Shown here one piece after another: positions 15,889 through 23,399 of a stretch of 33,808 bases of DNA; position 1 is the first letter of the stretch; the number at the start of each line of letters is the position of its first letter. The translations under genes were made by a program, and so were the position numbers. A model generated the notes under the pieces. It ran no database searches. It was not told the origin of the DNA and saw only the letters and a list, made by a program, of their open reading frames with translations. The DNA comes from Streptomyces cucumeris (GTDB lineage Bacteria > Actinomycetota > Actinomycetes > Streptomycetales > Streptomycetaceae). Where the stretch lies: assembly GCF_024295805.1 (NCBI RefSeq), contig NZ_JANCLX010000060.1:1-33808 (forward strand), read 5' to 3'.

Positions 15889-16476
15889 TCAGCCCCGCAC
15901 CGTGGACCCGGACCGCCGGTGGTGGAGCAGCACCACACCGTTGCCGAACGTCCGGGTCCCCACCAGTTCCAGCGCGGTGGTGGTGTCCGAGGGCCGGAAG
16001 AGGGGTCTGCCCCGGCCCAGCACGACCGGATGGATGTAGATCCAGTACTCGTCGATCAGGTCCAGCCGGCGGAAGGTGTCGGCCAGATCGGCGCCGCCGA
16101 GCGCCAGATCACCGTCCAGCCGTCCCCGCATGGCCCGGATCTCGTCCACGTCGACCTCGTGCAGCACGGTGGTGTTCCAGTCGGCGTGGGTGAGGGTCCG
16201 GGAGAACACGAACTTCGGCATCTCCCGCCAGATCGCGGCGAATTCGGCCATGACCCCGGTACACGACGGATCGGACTCGGCCGTCGGCCAGAAGTCGGCC
16301 ATCAGCTCATGGGTCACCCGCCCGCTGAGGAAGGCGCCCATGGCCGCGGCGTGCTCATTGAAGTGGCGGTGCAGCTCCTCGTCGACCTGATGCCAGTCGA
16401 TCTCGCGGTTCGGTCCCTCGAAGTAGCCGTCGAGGGACACCGACATGGTCAGGATGATCTTTCCCATTTCGGTCAT
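15889..16476 (-). CDS. Dihydrofolate reductase-family / RibD C-terminal domain protein
   Basis: A 195-residue protein with the opening KIILTMSVSLDGYFEGP typical of the YwjB/RibD C-terminal-like branch of the DHFR fold, plus SGRVTHELM, DLALGGADLADTF and IHPVVLGRGRPLF. The family binds NADPH, but most members have no known substrate and are not true folate reductases. The start is the ATG at 16476; an ATG three codons in is equally possible. It is convergent to the biosynthetic operon and behind its own terminator, so it probably marks the edge of the cluster. Confidence 0.9.
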   Translation of the reverse strand: MTEMGKIILTMSVSLDGYFEGPNREIDWHQVDEELHRHFNEHAAAMGAFLSGRVTHELMADFWPTAESDPSCTGVMAEFAAIWREMPKFVFSRTLTHADWNTTVLHEVDVDEIRAMRGRLDGDLALGGADLADTFRRLDLIDEYWIYIHPVVLGRGRPLFRPSDTTTALELVGTRTFGNGVVLLHHRRSGSTVRG

Positions 16477-16504
16477 GTCGGTGACGATACGCCCGCGGGG
16501 TGTA

Positions 16505-16546
16505 GCGGAACCGGTCGGACGCCGGCTCCGGGCCGACCGGTTCCGC
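16505..16546 (-). terminator. Perfect 14-bp hairpin after the roadblock genes
   Basis: GCGGAACCGGTCGG (16505-16518) and its exact complement (16533-16546) enclose a 14-nt loop, about 30 bp past the stop of the leftward roadblock gene and before the next leftward gene. It probably ends the roadblock operon. Confidence 0.75.
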
Positions 16547-16576
16547 TTCCGTGTCCCCCGGCCGGGGGAGCGGAGG

Positions 16577-16951
16577 TCAGACCTCGAGATCCCCCTCGAT
16601 CTTGCGCAGCTGGTGACGGGCCATGGCCAGGTTGGCGCGGTTCTTGTCCAGGGCCAGGTAGAGGAACAGCCCCTGGCTGTCCCGCCCCTTCAGCAGCCGG
16701 ATCAGGTGGTACTGGCTGTCGAGGGTGATGAGGATGTCCTCGATGCCGTCCTTGAGGCCGAGCTGTTCCATGGTGCGCACCTTGGCGCGTACCACATCGG
16801 TATTGCCCGCGGCGGCGACCGTCAGGTCGAGCTCCTTCCCGCCGCCCACGGTGCCCAGGGCCATACCGCTGGAGTAGTCGACCAGCGCCACACCGAGGCT
16901 GCCCTCGATGGTGGTCATGGCCTCTTTGAGTGCGGTCTGGGTGTTCGCCAT
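16577..16951 (-). CDS. Roadblock/LC7-like small protein (paralogue 1)
   Basis: A 124-residue protein with the one-domain roadblock/LC7 look: EGSLGVALVDYSSGMALGTVGG, AAGNTDVVRAKVRTMEQLG, then EDILITLDSQYHLIRLL and FLYLALDKNRANLAMARHQL. Such proteins form dimers and, in bacteria, often regulate small Ras-like GTPases. It is clearly paralogous to the protein at 18435-18845: same order of SGMALG/SGLALG, YHLIRLL/YHLLRFV and FLYLALDKNRANLA/FFYLWLDRREGNLA. The ATG at 16951 has AAAGGA upstream. It is the last gene of a four-gene leftward group that contains no GTPase. Confidence 0.85.
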   Translation of the reverse strand: MANTQTALKEAMTTIEGSLGVALVDYSSGMALGTVGGGKELDLTVAAAGNTDVVRAKVRTMEQLGLKDGIEDILITLDSQYHLIRLLKGRDSQGLFLYLALDKNRANLAMARHQLRKIEGDLEV

Positions 16952-17120
16952 GATGGACGTTCCTTTCGTTCGGGTGGGGTCCGGACGCTTCCGGACGGTG
17001 TGGGTGCGGTCGTGCGAGGGCGCCGTTGGTCGCGGCGCCGGAACAGGGCGTGGCGAGGCCGTGGAGTGGCCCGGCCGGGCCCGGGGGACGGGGGTGGTGA
17101 AGGGGGGCGCGGGCGGCGGG

Positions 17121-17516
17121 TTACGCGTGGTGCTCGGCCCGTGCGAGGGCGCCGCCGACCAGATCGGCGATCCGGGCGCCCGACCGGCGGGCCTCCATAT
17201 GGAGCCGCCCGATGTTGGTGCGCTGTCCCGCCAGAACGGTGAGCACGGCCTGGGGACCGGCCGCGTAGGTGGCCACATAGCCGTTCTGGCCGCGCACCAG
17301 CAGTTCACGGAAGGCGCCCCGGCTGGTGGCGTCCGCGAGGGACTGGGAGACCCCGAGGGCCGCGGCGGTCAGCGCGGCGACACCCTCGGGTTCGATGGTG
17401 GCCGTGTCATGCGCCAGGACGAGACCGTCACTGGTGGCGGCCAGGGCTCCGGTGACGTCGGCGACCCGGGCCCGTAACCGCCGGAGTTCCTCGAGCACGT
17501 CGGGTTCGGCGGCCAT
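17121..17516 (-). CDS. Roadblock/LC7 domain protein, conservon CvnB-like
   Basis: A 131-residue protein. GALAATSDGLVLAHDTAT, the helix rich in Ala and Leu after it, and GQNGYVATYAAGPQAVLTVLAGQRTNIGRLHMEARR match roadblock proteins of streptomycete conservons (CvnB type), which work with a histidine kinase-like protein, a DUF742 protein and a GTPase. None of those partners is adjacent. The ATG at 17516 has AGAGGA upstream. Codon 14 is TTA (17475-17477), so translation may require bldA tRNA. Confidence 0.88.
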   Translation of the reverse strand: MAAEPDVLEELRRLRARVADVTGALAATSDGLVLAHDTATIEPEGVAALTAAALGVSQSLADATSRGAFRELLVRGQNGYVATYAAGPQAVLTVLAGQRTNIGRLHMEARRSGARIADLVGGALARAEHHA

Positions 17517-17595
17517 CAGCTGTTTCCTCTCCGTGCGCTGCCGCAGGGTGCGTCTCATGACGGTGCACAGGAGGCGGCGGGGGCGGTCGGACGAA

Positions 17596-18438
17596 TCACA
17601 GGGTTGCCTCCAGGGCGTCACGGAGCCGGCGCAGCAGATCGATTCCGGGGTCGGCGAAGACGGTGTCGGGGACGGTGTCGGGCCAGACCACCGCGCCGGG
17701 CCCGGGGGAGCGGGCCGGGGGCGCGGTGGCCTGGGGCCGTGGGGTCTCGACATGTCCGGCGGCCGCCAGCCGCCGGATGTCGATCAAGGTGTGGAACGCG
17801 GGGCGGCCCAGGCACCGTGCGATATCGGCGGGGGTCCGGACGCCGTCGGCCAGCTCCAGCACCGCGCGCTGACGGCGGGTCACGGCTGGGGACCGCGGAT
17901 CGGGGCTGCGGAGCACCACGGGCGCGGTATCGACTTGCGGACAAGGCCACAAGTCGTCAAGTAGTCGGCCGCGGCGCCGTGTCTCGCGCTCGACGGCGTC
18001 GGCGCCCACCGGGCGGACGGGCCCCAGCCAGTGGGCGGCGTCCCGCTGGAAACCGCGCGGACCGGTGCCGGTGCCCAGGGCGAAGTAGGCCGCGTCGAAC
18101 AGCGCCCCCAGATGGCAGATCTCCAGCTCCGCGTCGGACAGCCGCCCGGTGTCGACCAGGAACCGGCCGACGCCGCCGGGGCCGTCGGTGTGGCCGACCG
18201 CCTCCCGCCAGGTCTCCGCGGTCAGCCGTCCGCCGGTGGTGAGCAGTACGTCGATACCGGGGGCCACCGGGCTCTCGGCGTGCACCACCCGGCCCTCGGA
18301 GAGATAGACGGTGCCCGCTTCGCACAGCAGGGCGCCGCTGGCCCGTTCCCCCGCGAGCACGGTGAGGGTGGGTCCGGTTCCGGTCCGGCCGCCGGGTCTC
18401 GCGGGAGGGGCGGGGGGAACGTCGGTGTGAGGGTTCAT
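17596..18438 (-). CDS. DUF4388-like protein with a C-terminal winged-helix-like region
   Basis: A 280-residue protein. Residues about 20-80 (LTVLAGERASGALLCEAGTVYLSEGRVVHAES, then a loop and LTTGGRLTAETWREAV) resemble DUF4388, a domain linked to PatA-type regulators and gliding/signalling modules. Residues about 185-235 (RRQRAVLELADGVRTPADIARCLGRP, then a RRLAAAGHVETP turn) look like a winged helix. The C-terminus has a Pro/Ala-rich linker and an LRRLRDALEATL helix. The ATG overlaps the preceding roadblock stop (ATGA), so the two are coupled. It may pass a roadblock signal to DNA or to a partner (inference). Confidence 0.75.
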   Translation of the reverse strand: MNPHTDVPPAPPARPGGRTGTGPTLTVLAGERASGALLCEAGTVYLSEGRVVHAESPVAPGIDVLLTTGGRLTAETWREAVGHTDGPGGVGRFLVDTGRLSDAELEICHLGALFDAAYFALGTGTGPRGFQRDAAHWLGPVRPVGADAVERETRRRGRLLDDLWPCPQVDTAPVVLRSPDPRSPAVTRRQRAVLELADGVRTPADIARCLGRPAFHTLIDIRRLAAAGHVETPRPQATAPPARSPGPGAVVWPDTVPDTVFADPGIDLLRRLRDALEATL

Positions 18439-18845
18439 ATCAGGGCCAGCCGCTCGGACAGATCGCGCAGCCGCATCCGGGCGAGCGCCAGGTTCCCCTC
18501 GCGGCGGTCCAGCCATAAGTAGAAGAACACGCCGCTGTCGAAGGCCGTGTCGACGAACCGCAGCAAGTGGTAGCAGGTGCCCGTGGTGACGATGACGTCC
18601 TCCACGGACGACGCCCCCTCCGCGTCACCGCCCTGCTCCGCGTCCGCTCCGACCGCCGCGAACGCCCGCTGCTCGGCGGCCATCCTGGCCAGCTCGGCCG
18701 TCTCGGCGGCCGTGGCCTCGGGATCGTCGTCCCGTACCTCACCGACCATCCCGAGCGCGAGTCCGCTGGTCCACTCGATCACGGCGGCCCCGCGGGCGCC
18801 GTTGACGGTCATGGCCTCGAGCAGACACTCGTCGATCCCGGGCAT
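18435..18845 (-). CDS. Roadblock/LC7-like small protein (paralogue 2) with a TTA codon
   Basis: A 136-residue protein, first gene of the leftward four-gene group. IDECLLEAMTVNGARGAAVIEW, SGLALGMVGEV, then TTGTCYHLLRFV and FFYLWLDRREGNLALARMRL match the protein at 16577-16951, so the two are paralogues. The middle loop is longer and acidic. The ATG at 18845 has GGGAGGGGAG upstream. Codon 110 is TTA (18516-18518), suggesting bldA-dependent translation of the operon's lead gene. Its stop overlaps the next start by four bases. Confidence 0.83.
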   Translation of the reverse strand: MPGIDECLLEAMTVNGARGAAVIEWTSGLALGMVGEVRDDDPEATAAETAELARMAAEQRAFAAVGADAEQGGDAEGASSVEDVIVTTGTCYHLLRFVDTAFDSGVFFYLWLDRREGNLALARMRLRDLSERLALI

Positions 18846-19407
18846 GCGGTCTCCCCTCCCTGCGGTACCCGTGGCGCGCACCGATGGCGCTTCATCAGTG
18901 ACCGTGAGGTTACGCACCGTTCAGCGCGAGGGGGTGAAATCCGGTAATGCTATGAAACGGCCGGTGTGTTGTAGTAGGGTTCGCGACCCCATCGGCCTCA
19001 TGGGCCCCAGCAGCCCCACCCGCCACAGGGGTTCAGCGAATCCCCTGGGTACGGCGCCATCGGCCGACCCCCTGCCCGGACCTCGGTCGGCGACCGCCGA
19101 ACTCCCGTGCACCACCGGCCGTTCCGGTTCGTGGTCGACTCATAGCGCGGAGTGGTCCATGCGGCCAAGAGCCTGGAGGAGCATATTCCATAGTCCTATG
19201 TGCGGGCAGCAGACTAGACCAGCTTTTCGCCGCTCCGGGGACATGACCGGAATCAGACATGCGGAATACGCCGCTTCTGCGTCCGGTGGCTGACGCCGTA
19301 CGCCATCGACCGACGACGCCGTGCGTACGCCCCCCGGAACGAGCCGTCACCCCGCGCCGGTACGTCCCGGGCCCGGCTGTTCGCCCCCGTCGTCGCCGAT
19401 CGGCCGA
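18846..19407. other. Intergenic region without a convincing gene
   Basis: About 560 bp upstream of the roadblock group and downstream of the leftward PLP-enzyme gene. It contains a near-palindrome GGGTTCGCGACCC (18977-18989) and an AT-richer patch at 18940-18985 where the roadblock promoter probably lies. I see no tRNA, repeat array or well-supported ORF. Confidence 0.5.
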
Positions 19408-20391
19408 TCAGCCGCTGGTCAGGGCCGCTTCCGCGCGGGCGAGGGCCGTGGGGTGGCCGAAGAGGCCGGGGAGGCCGCCCGAGTGGAGGAGCACGGTGCG
19501 CAGACCGGGGATGATGTCGCCGTCGCGTACGGCGGCCGTCAGACCCGCCAGGGCGCGGCCGGTGTAGATGGGGTCGAGGACCAGGCCCTCGGTGCGGGCG
19601 GCGAGGGTGAGGGCGGACATGACGGGCTCGGTCAGGGTGGCGTAACCGTCGCCGACCTGGTCGAGACGGACCCGGAGGGCCTTGGGCGGACAGGGCGTGT
19701 CCGTGAGGGTGGTGGCGAGCGCCGAGACGGTGGTCGCGGGGGCGGGGACGGCGCCGCAGTGGACGCCGAGCACCCGGTCGGGGCCCAGCCCGGCGACCAG
19801 GCCGGCCATCGTGCCGCCGGAGCCGAGCGCGGTGACCACCGTGGTCAGCTCCGGGGCCTGGTCGAGGAGTTCACGGGCGCACTCCAGATAGCCGCGGGCC
19901 CCCACCGGGCTGGAGCCGCCGAAGGGGATGACCGCCGGAACGGCGCCTTCCTGCCGCAGCCCCTGGGCCACATGTTCGGCTGCGGTCGCCAGCGTTCCGG
20001 CGTCGCCCTCGCCCGCCCACTCCACCCGCGCGCCGAAGAGGCCGTCCAGTGCCAGGTTGCCGGACGAGGAGGAGCCGGGGGAGCCCGCGAGGACCAGGAC
20101 GACGTCCAGACCGAGGCGGGCCCCCGCGGCGGCGGTCAGCCGTGCGTGGTTGCTCTGCGGCGCGCCGGTGGTCACCAGCACGGTGGCGCCGTCGGCCACC
20201 GCCGCGCCGCACAGCCACTCCAGTTTGCGCACCTTGTTGCCGCCACCGCCGAGGCCGATGAGGTCGTCACGTTTGATCCACAGATCGTCCTCACCGAGCC
20301 CGAGCGCACGGGCCATCCGTGGCGCGGGTTCGAGGGGAGTGGGCCAGGTGGCGAGGGGCGCCCGTGGGGGAGTGCGGTGGCCGGAGATCAT
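19408..20391 (-). CDS. PLP-dependent D-cysteine desulfhydrase / ACC deaminase-family enzyme
   Basis: A 327-residue PLP enzyme of fold type II. Seen: IKRDDLIGLGGGGNKVRKLEWL with the Schiff-base lysine, TTGAPQSNHARLTAAAGARLGL, ALGSGGTMAGL (phosphate-binding loop) and the C-terminal LHSGGLPGLFG. The family either opens 1-aminocyclopropane-1-carboxylate to 2-oxobutyrate and ammonia or degrades D-cysteine to pyruvate, H2S and ammonia; sequence alone does not decide. The ATG at 20391 is preferred over the upstream GTG codons because AAGGTGG is correctly spaced. It is separate from the cysteine-synthase-like gene at 24238, and no link to the metallophore operon is proven. Confidence 0.88.
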   Translation of the reverse strand: MISGHRTPPRAPLATWPTPLEPAPRMARALGLGEDDLWIKRDDLIGLGGGGNKVRKLEWLCGAAVADGATVLVTTGAPQSNHARLTAAAGARLGLDVVLVLAGSPGSSSSGNLALDGLFGARVEWAGEGDAGTLATAAEHVAQGLRQEGAVPAVIPFGGSSPVGARGYLECARELLDQAPELTTVVTALGSGGTMAGLVAGLGPDRVLGVHCGAVPAPATTVSALATTLTDTPCPPKALRVRLDQVGDGYATLTEPVMSALTLAARTEGLVLDPIYTGRALAGLTAAVRDGDIIPGLRTVLLHSGGLPGLFGHPTALARAEAALTSG

Positions 20392-20430
20392 GGCCACCAC
20401 CTTGGCACACCACCGCGCCCGTGCCCCGGT

Positions 20431-21987
20431 TCACCTCCCCGTGGTGGCGGGGGAGGGATCGGGCAGACCCGGACCGGCGCAGCGGACGTCCCGTGCCGGG
20501 ACGGTGCCGTCGACCAGGTACGCGGCGGCCGTATCGTCCACACAGGCGTTGCCCCGGCTGGCGAACACTCCGTGCGAATAGTCCTGTTCCAGCGTCACCA
20601 GCCGCGCCCCGGGCAGCCGTCGCCGGAGTCCGTGGGCGCCCGCGACCGGGGTGACCGGATCGTGTGCGGAGGCGGTCAGCAGCACCGGCGGGACACCGGG
20701 CCCGCCCAGCGGGGTCCGCCGCGCCGGGCGGTGGTGCCAGTAGGCGCAGGCGGACGCCTCGATGCCGGTGAGGACCGGATACGGATCGAGCCGTCGCAGC
20801 CGGCGGATGTCGGCCACCACCCTGCGGGGTGCGGGACCGGGACCGTCGGCACACTTCACGATGCGGTTGGCCGCCTCGTAGTTGCGGGACTCCGCACCGT
20901 CGAAGGCGGTGGCGGGGCGCAGGAGGCGGGTGTCGCCGTCACGCAGAGAGGCGCGCAGACCGTCGGCGAGCGCGGTCCAGCGTTCGGTGCGGCCGAGGGA
21001 GCGGTACACGGCACGGTCGTACTCGGCCGCCCCGAACCCGTCCACCGGGTGGGCCGCGAGTTCCGCGCGCACCCGCAGATACGTGGTGCGCACCGTGGCG
21101 GCGTCGTCCCCGAGCCGGAAGCGGTCCGCGTGCCGCGCGGCCCAGCCGAAGAACACCTCGCGCTGGCGCAGCAGGGCGCGGGCCTGGCGCAGGTCGAAGT
21201 CGTACCAGTCCTCGGGGCCGACCACGCTGTCGAGCACCATCCGGCCCACCCGGTGCGGAAACCGCGCGGCATACGCGGCGCCGAGCCAACTGCCGTACGA
21301 CACCCCCAGATAGTGGGTCCGCCGTTCACCGAGGGCCGCGCGGATGGCATCCATGTCATGGGCGGTCTGCTCGGTGGACAGTTGCGGCAGGGTGTCCGCC
21401 GCGCCCGCCGCGCAGTCATCGGCCAGTCCGTGCAACCGGTCGAGCCCGGCTGATTCGGCGGCGCGGCCGACCGGTACCGGATCCGGCCCCGGGGCGTCGA
21501 ACAGCCCGCCCATGGCTCCGCAGTCGGCGGGTGCGCTGTGGCCGACGCCGCGCGGGTCGAAGCCGATGACGTCGTAGGCGCGGCGTACCCGCTCGGGCAG
21601 CTTGGCGCGTTTGGTCACGGCGTAGGACAGTCCGGAGCCACCGGGGCCACCCGGGTTGACCAGCAGGACGCCACGCCGCTCGGCAGGGGTGCCGGAGGCG
21701 CGGACCCGGGAGACGGCGATGTGGAGGTGCGCGCCCTCCGGGTGGTCCCAGTCCAGCGGAACACGCAGCCGGCCACAGTCGACCCGGTCGGGCGCCGGTG
21801 GCCGCGGCACCGATTCGGGACACGCGGTGAAGCGCAGTGGCCGGGTGCTGACGCCCGGGTCATCGGGAGCGGAGGCGGCGCCGGGGTCATGGGGAGCGGA
21901 GGCGATGCCGGTGTCCGCGGGGAGCAGGGCGGTGGCGCTCGCCACGAGCGCGCACAGCAGGGAGAGACGTTGCACGGCGGGGGTCAT
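20431..21987 (-). CDS. Secreted S33-family tripeptidyl aminopeptidase-like hydrolase
   Basis: A 518-residue alpha/beta hydrolase. It has a Sec-type signal peptide (MTPAVQRLSLLCALVASATALLPADTGIASA). The oxyanion-region motif reads LLVNPGGPGGSG, then GFDPRGVGHS, and the nucleophile elbow is GVSYGSW. A C-terminal TAP-like domain has LLTASAHDPVTPV (Asp) and DYSHGVF (His). Streptomycete SlpD/SlpE and tripeptidyl aminopeptidases share this layout and remove N-terminal tripeptides outside the cell. It is divergent from the metallophore operon across a 155-bp gap that carries the Fur/Zur-like site, so it may share that control (inference). Confidence 0.92.
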   Translation of the reverse strand: MTPAVQRLSLLCALVASATALLPADTGIASAPHDPGAASAPDDPGVSTRPLRFTACPESVPRPPAPDRVDCGRLRVPLDWDHPEGAHLHIAVSRVRASGTPAERRGVLLVNPGGPGGSGLSYAVTKRAKLPERVRRAYDVIGFDPRGVGHSAPADCGAMGGLFDAPGPDPVPVGRAAESAGLDRLHGLADDCAAGAADTLPQLSTEQTAHDMDAIRAALGERRTHYLGVSYGSWLGAAYAARFPHRVGRMVLDSVVGPEDWYDFDLRQARALLRQREVFFGWAARHADRFRLGDDAATVRTTYLRVRAELAAHPVDGFGAAEYDRAVYRSLGRTERWTALADGLRASLRDGDTRLLRPATAFDGAESRNYEAANRIVKCADGPGPAPRRVVADIRRLRRLDPYPVLTGIEASACAYWHHRPARRTPLGGPGVPPVLLTASAHDPVTPVAGAHGLRRRLPGARLVTLEQDYSHGVFASRGNACVDDTAAAYLVDGTVPARDVRCAGPGLPDPSPATTGR

Positions 21988-22024
21988 GGACTCGCAATCG
22001 GAAGGGCGGGCATCGAATGTCTGG

Positions 22025-22053
22025 ATGACAATGAAAACGATTATCGATACCGT
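22025..22053 (+). promoter_or_regulatory. Fur/Zur-like operator overlapping a promoter
   Basis: Between the divergent peptidase and ATP-grasp genes, the strand complementary to 22028-22046 reads GATAATCGTTTTCATTGTC, matching 14 of 19 positions of the classic Fur box. TGAAAACGATTATCG (22032-22046) resembles actinobacterial Zur boxes (TGAAAATnATTTTCA type). The site covers the spacer of a possible promoter: ATGACA at 22025-22030, 17 bp, TACCGT at 22048-22053. A repressor bound here would block transcription of the whole operon. Zur rather than Fur is inferred, because actinobacterial iron control normally uses a different DtxR-type box. Confidence 0.6.
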
Positions 22054-22142
22054 GTGGATCGGTCAAGGCGGGTCGCCACCCCGGCGCCGGTGACCCCGGC
22101 CTGCCCGAAAATCCCCCAACCCCACCGGGAAGAAGGAGAGTT

Positions 22143-23399
22143 GTGGCCCATCTGCTGATGGTCGAGAGCTGGGTCGGTTCGATGAGCAGACTGCTGCCGA
22201 GGGCGATCCTCGAAGGTGGTCATGAGTTCACCTTCCTCACCCGTGACCTGCATCACTACCTGCGCTCCGCGGCCGAGGGCACCGCCCATCCCCTGCTCGC
22301 GGCCCGCCATGTGCTGACCGCCGACACCAATGACACCGCCACCCTGCTGCCCACCGTGGAACGGCTGCACGCCGCACTCGGCTTCGACGGTGTCATCACC
22401 TCCTGCGACTACTACCTGCCGACGGCGGCGCGGATCGCCGACCGCCTCGGCCTCCCCGGCCCCGCCCCCGACGCCGTGGAGAACGCCTGCCGCAAGGACG
22501 CCACCCGCCGGGTGCTGCACACCGCCGGACTGCCCGGCCCCCGCCACGCGGTCTGTCCGGACGGGGCGCGCGCCGCCGAGGCGGCGCGTGACATCGGCTA
22601 TCCGCTGGTGGTCAAGCCGGTGGATCTGTGTGCCGGGATGTTCGTCCGGCGGGTGAACGACGAACGCGAGCTGAAGGACGCCTGCCGGGCGCTCGCCGGG
22701 TTCCCCGTCAACGCCCGCGGCCAGCGCCGCGACCCCGTCGTCCTGCTCGAGGAACTGCTCGAGGGGCCGGAGGTCAGTGTCGAGACCGTGTCCTACGACG
22801 GGGTGACCGAGGTGATCGGGGTGACCGACAAGAGCCTCGGCGGCGCGCCCGCGTTCATCGAGACCGGCCATATGTTCCCGGCCGCGCTCACCCCCGCCGA
22901 CACCGAGGCCGCCGGACAGACCGCGCTGCTCGCCCTGAAGGCACTGGCCCTCGACGGGGTGGTGGCGCACACCGAGATCAAGCTCACCGCCGACGGACCC
23001 CGGGTGGTGGAGGTCAACGCCCGCCCCGCGGGCAACCGCATCACCGAACTCATCCGCCACGTCACCGGCATCGACCTCGCCGCGGCCGCCGTGGACCTCG
23101 CCCTCGGCCGCCGGCCCGATCTGCGTGGCTGGGACACCGGACTGCGCAGCGCCGCCATCGGCTTCCTGGTGCCCGAGACCGACGGCACCCTCACCGCGAT
23201 CGACGGCGGGGACACCGTACGGGAGGCATCCGATGTGCTCGAGGTGCAGCTCGCCGAGCCCGGCCGCGCGGTCCGGGCCGACGGGAGCAACAACACCTAC
23301 CTCGGACATGTCATGGCGGCCGACACCACCGGCCGGGGCGCCCGCGACCGGGTCACCGAGCTGCTGTCCGGTCTGCGCCCCCGGGTGGTGAACCACTGA
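22143..23399 (+). CDS. ATP-grasp carboxylate-amine ligase
   Basis: A 418-residue ATP-grasp enzyme. Seen: a biotin-carboxylase-like N-terminal domain (MAHLLMVESW to about 110), the central YPLVVKPVDLCAGMFVRRV with the ATP-binding lysine, LLEELLEGPEVSVETVSYDG, and the metal-binding HTEIKLTADGPRVVEVNARPAGNR. This family joins a carboxylate to an amine through an acyl-phosphate and makes dipeptide-like amides. The GTG at 22143 has AAGGAG five bases upstream. It is the first gene of the ten-gene run; its stop overlaps the next ATG by one base. It probably couples two amino-acid building blocks of the chelator (inference). Substrates cannot be read from the sequence. Confidence 0.92.
   Translation: MAHLLMVESWVGSMSRLLPRAILEGGHEFTFLTRDLHHYLRSAAEGTAHPLLAARHVLTADTNDTATLLPTVERLHAALGFDGVITSCDYYLPTAARIADRLGLPGPAPDAVENACRKDATRRVLHTAGLPGPRHAVCPDGARAAEAARDIGYPLVVKPVDLCAGMFVRRVNDERELKDACRALAGFPVNARGQRRDPVVLLEELLEGPEVSVETVSYDGVTEVIGVTDKSLGGAPAFIETGHMFPAALTPADTEAAGQTALLALKALALDGVVAHTEIKLTADGPRVVEVNARPAGNRITELIRHVTGIDLAAAAVDLALGRRPDLRGWDTGLRSAAIGFLVPETDGTLTAIDGGDTVREASDVLEVQLAEPGRAVRADGSNNTYLGHVMAADTTGRGARDRVTELLSGLRPRVVNH

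Noticed and set aside
18976..18990. GGTTCGCGACCC-like stretch reminiscent of a tRNA T-loop
   Set aside because: No acceptor, D or anticodon arms can be folded around it; it is just a near-palindrome.
19408..20391. Counting the ACC deaminase/D-cysteine desulfhydrase as part of the metallophore operon
   Set aside because: It is on the opposite strand, separated by the peptidase gene, and has no shared promoter with the operon. Only proximity supports a link.
22025..22053. Reading the box as a DtxR/IdeR iron box or a Nur nickel box
   Set aside because: It lacks the TTAGGTTAG-type core of iron boxes and the TTGCA half-sites described for Nur. The Fur/Zur type fits better.
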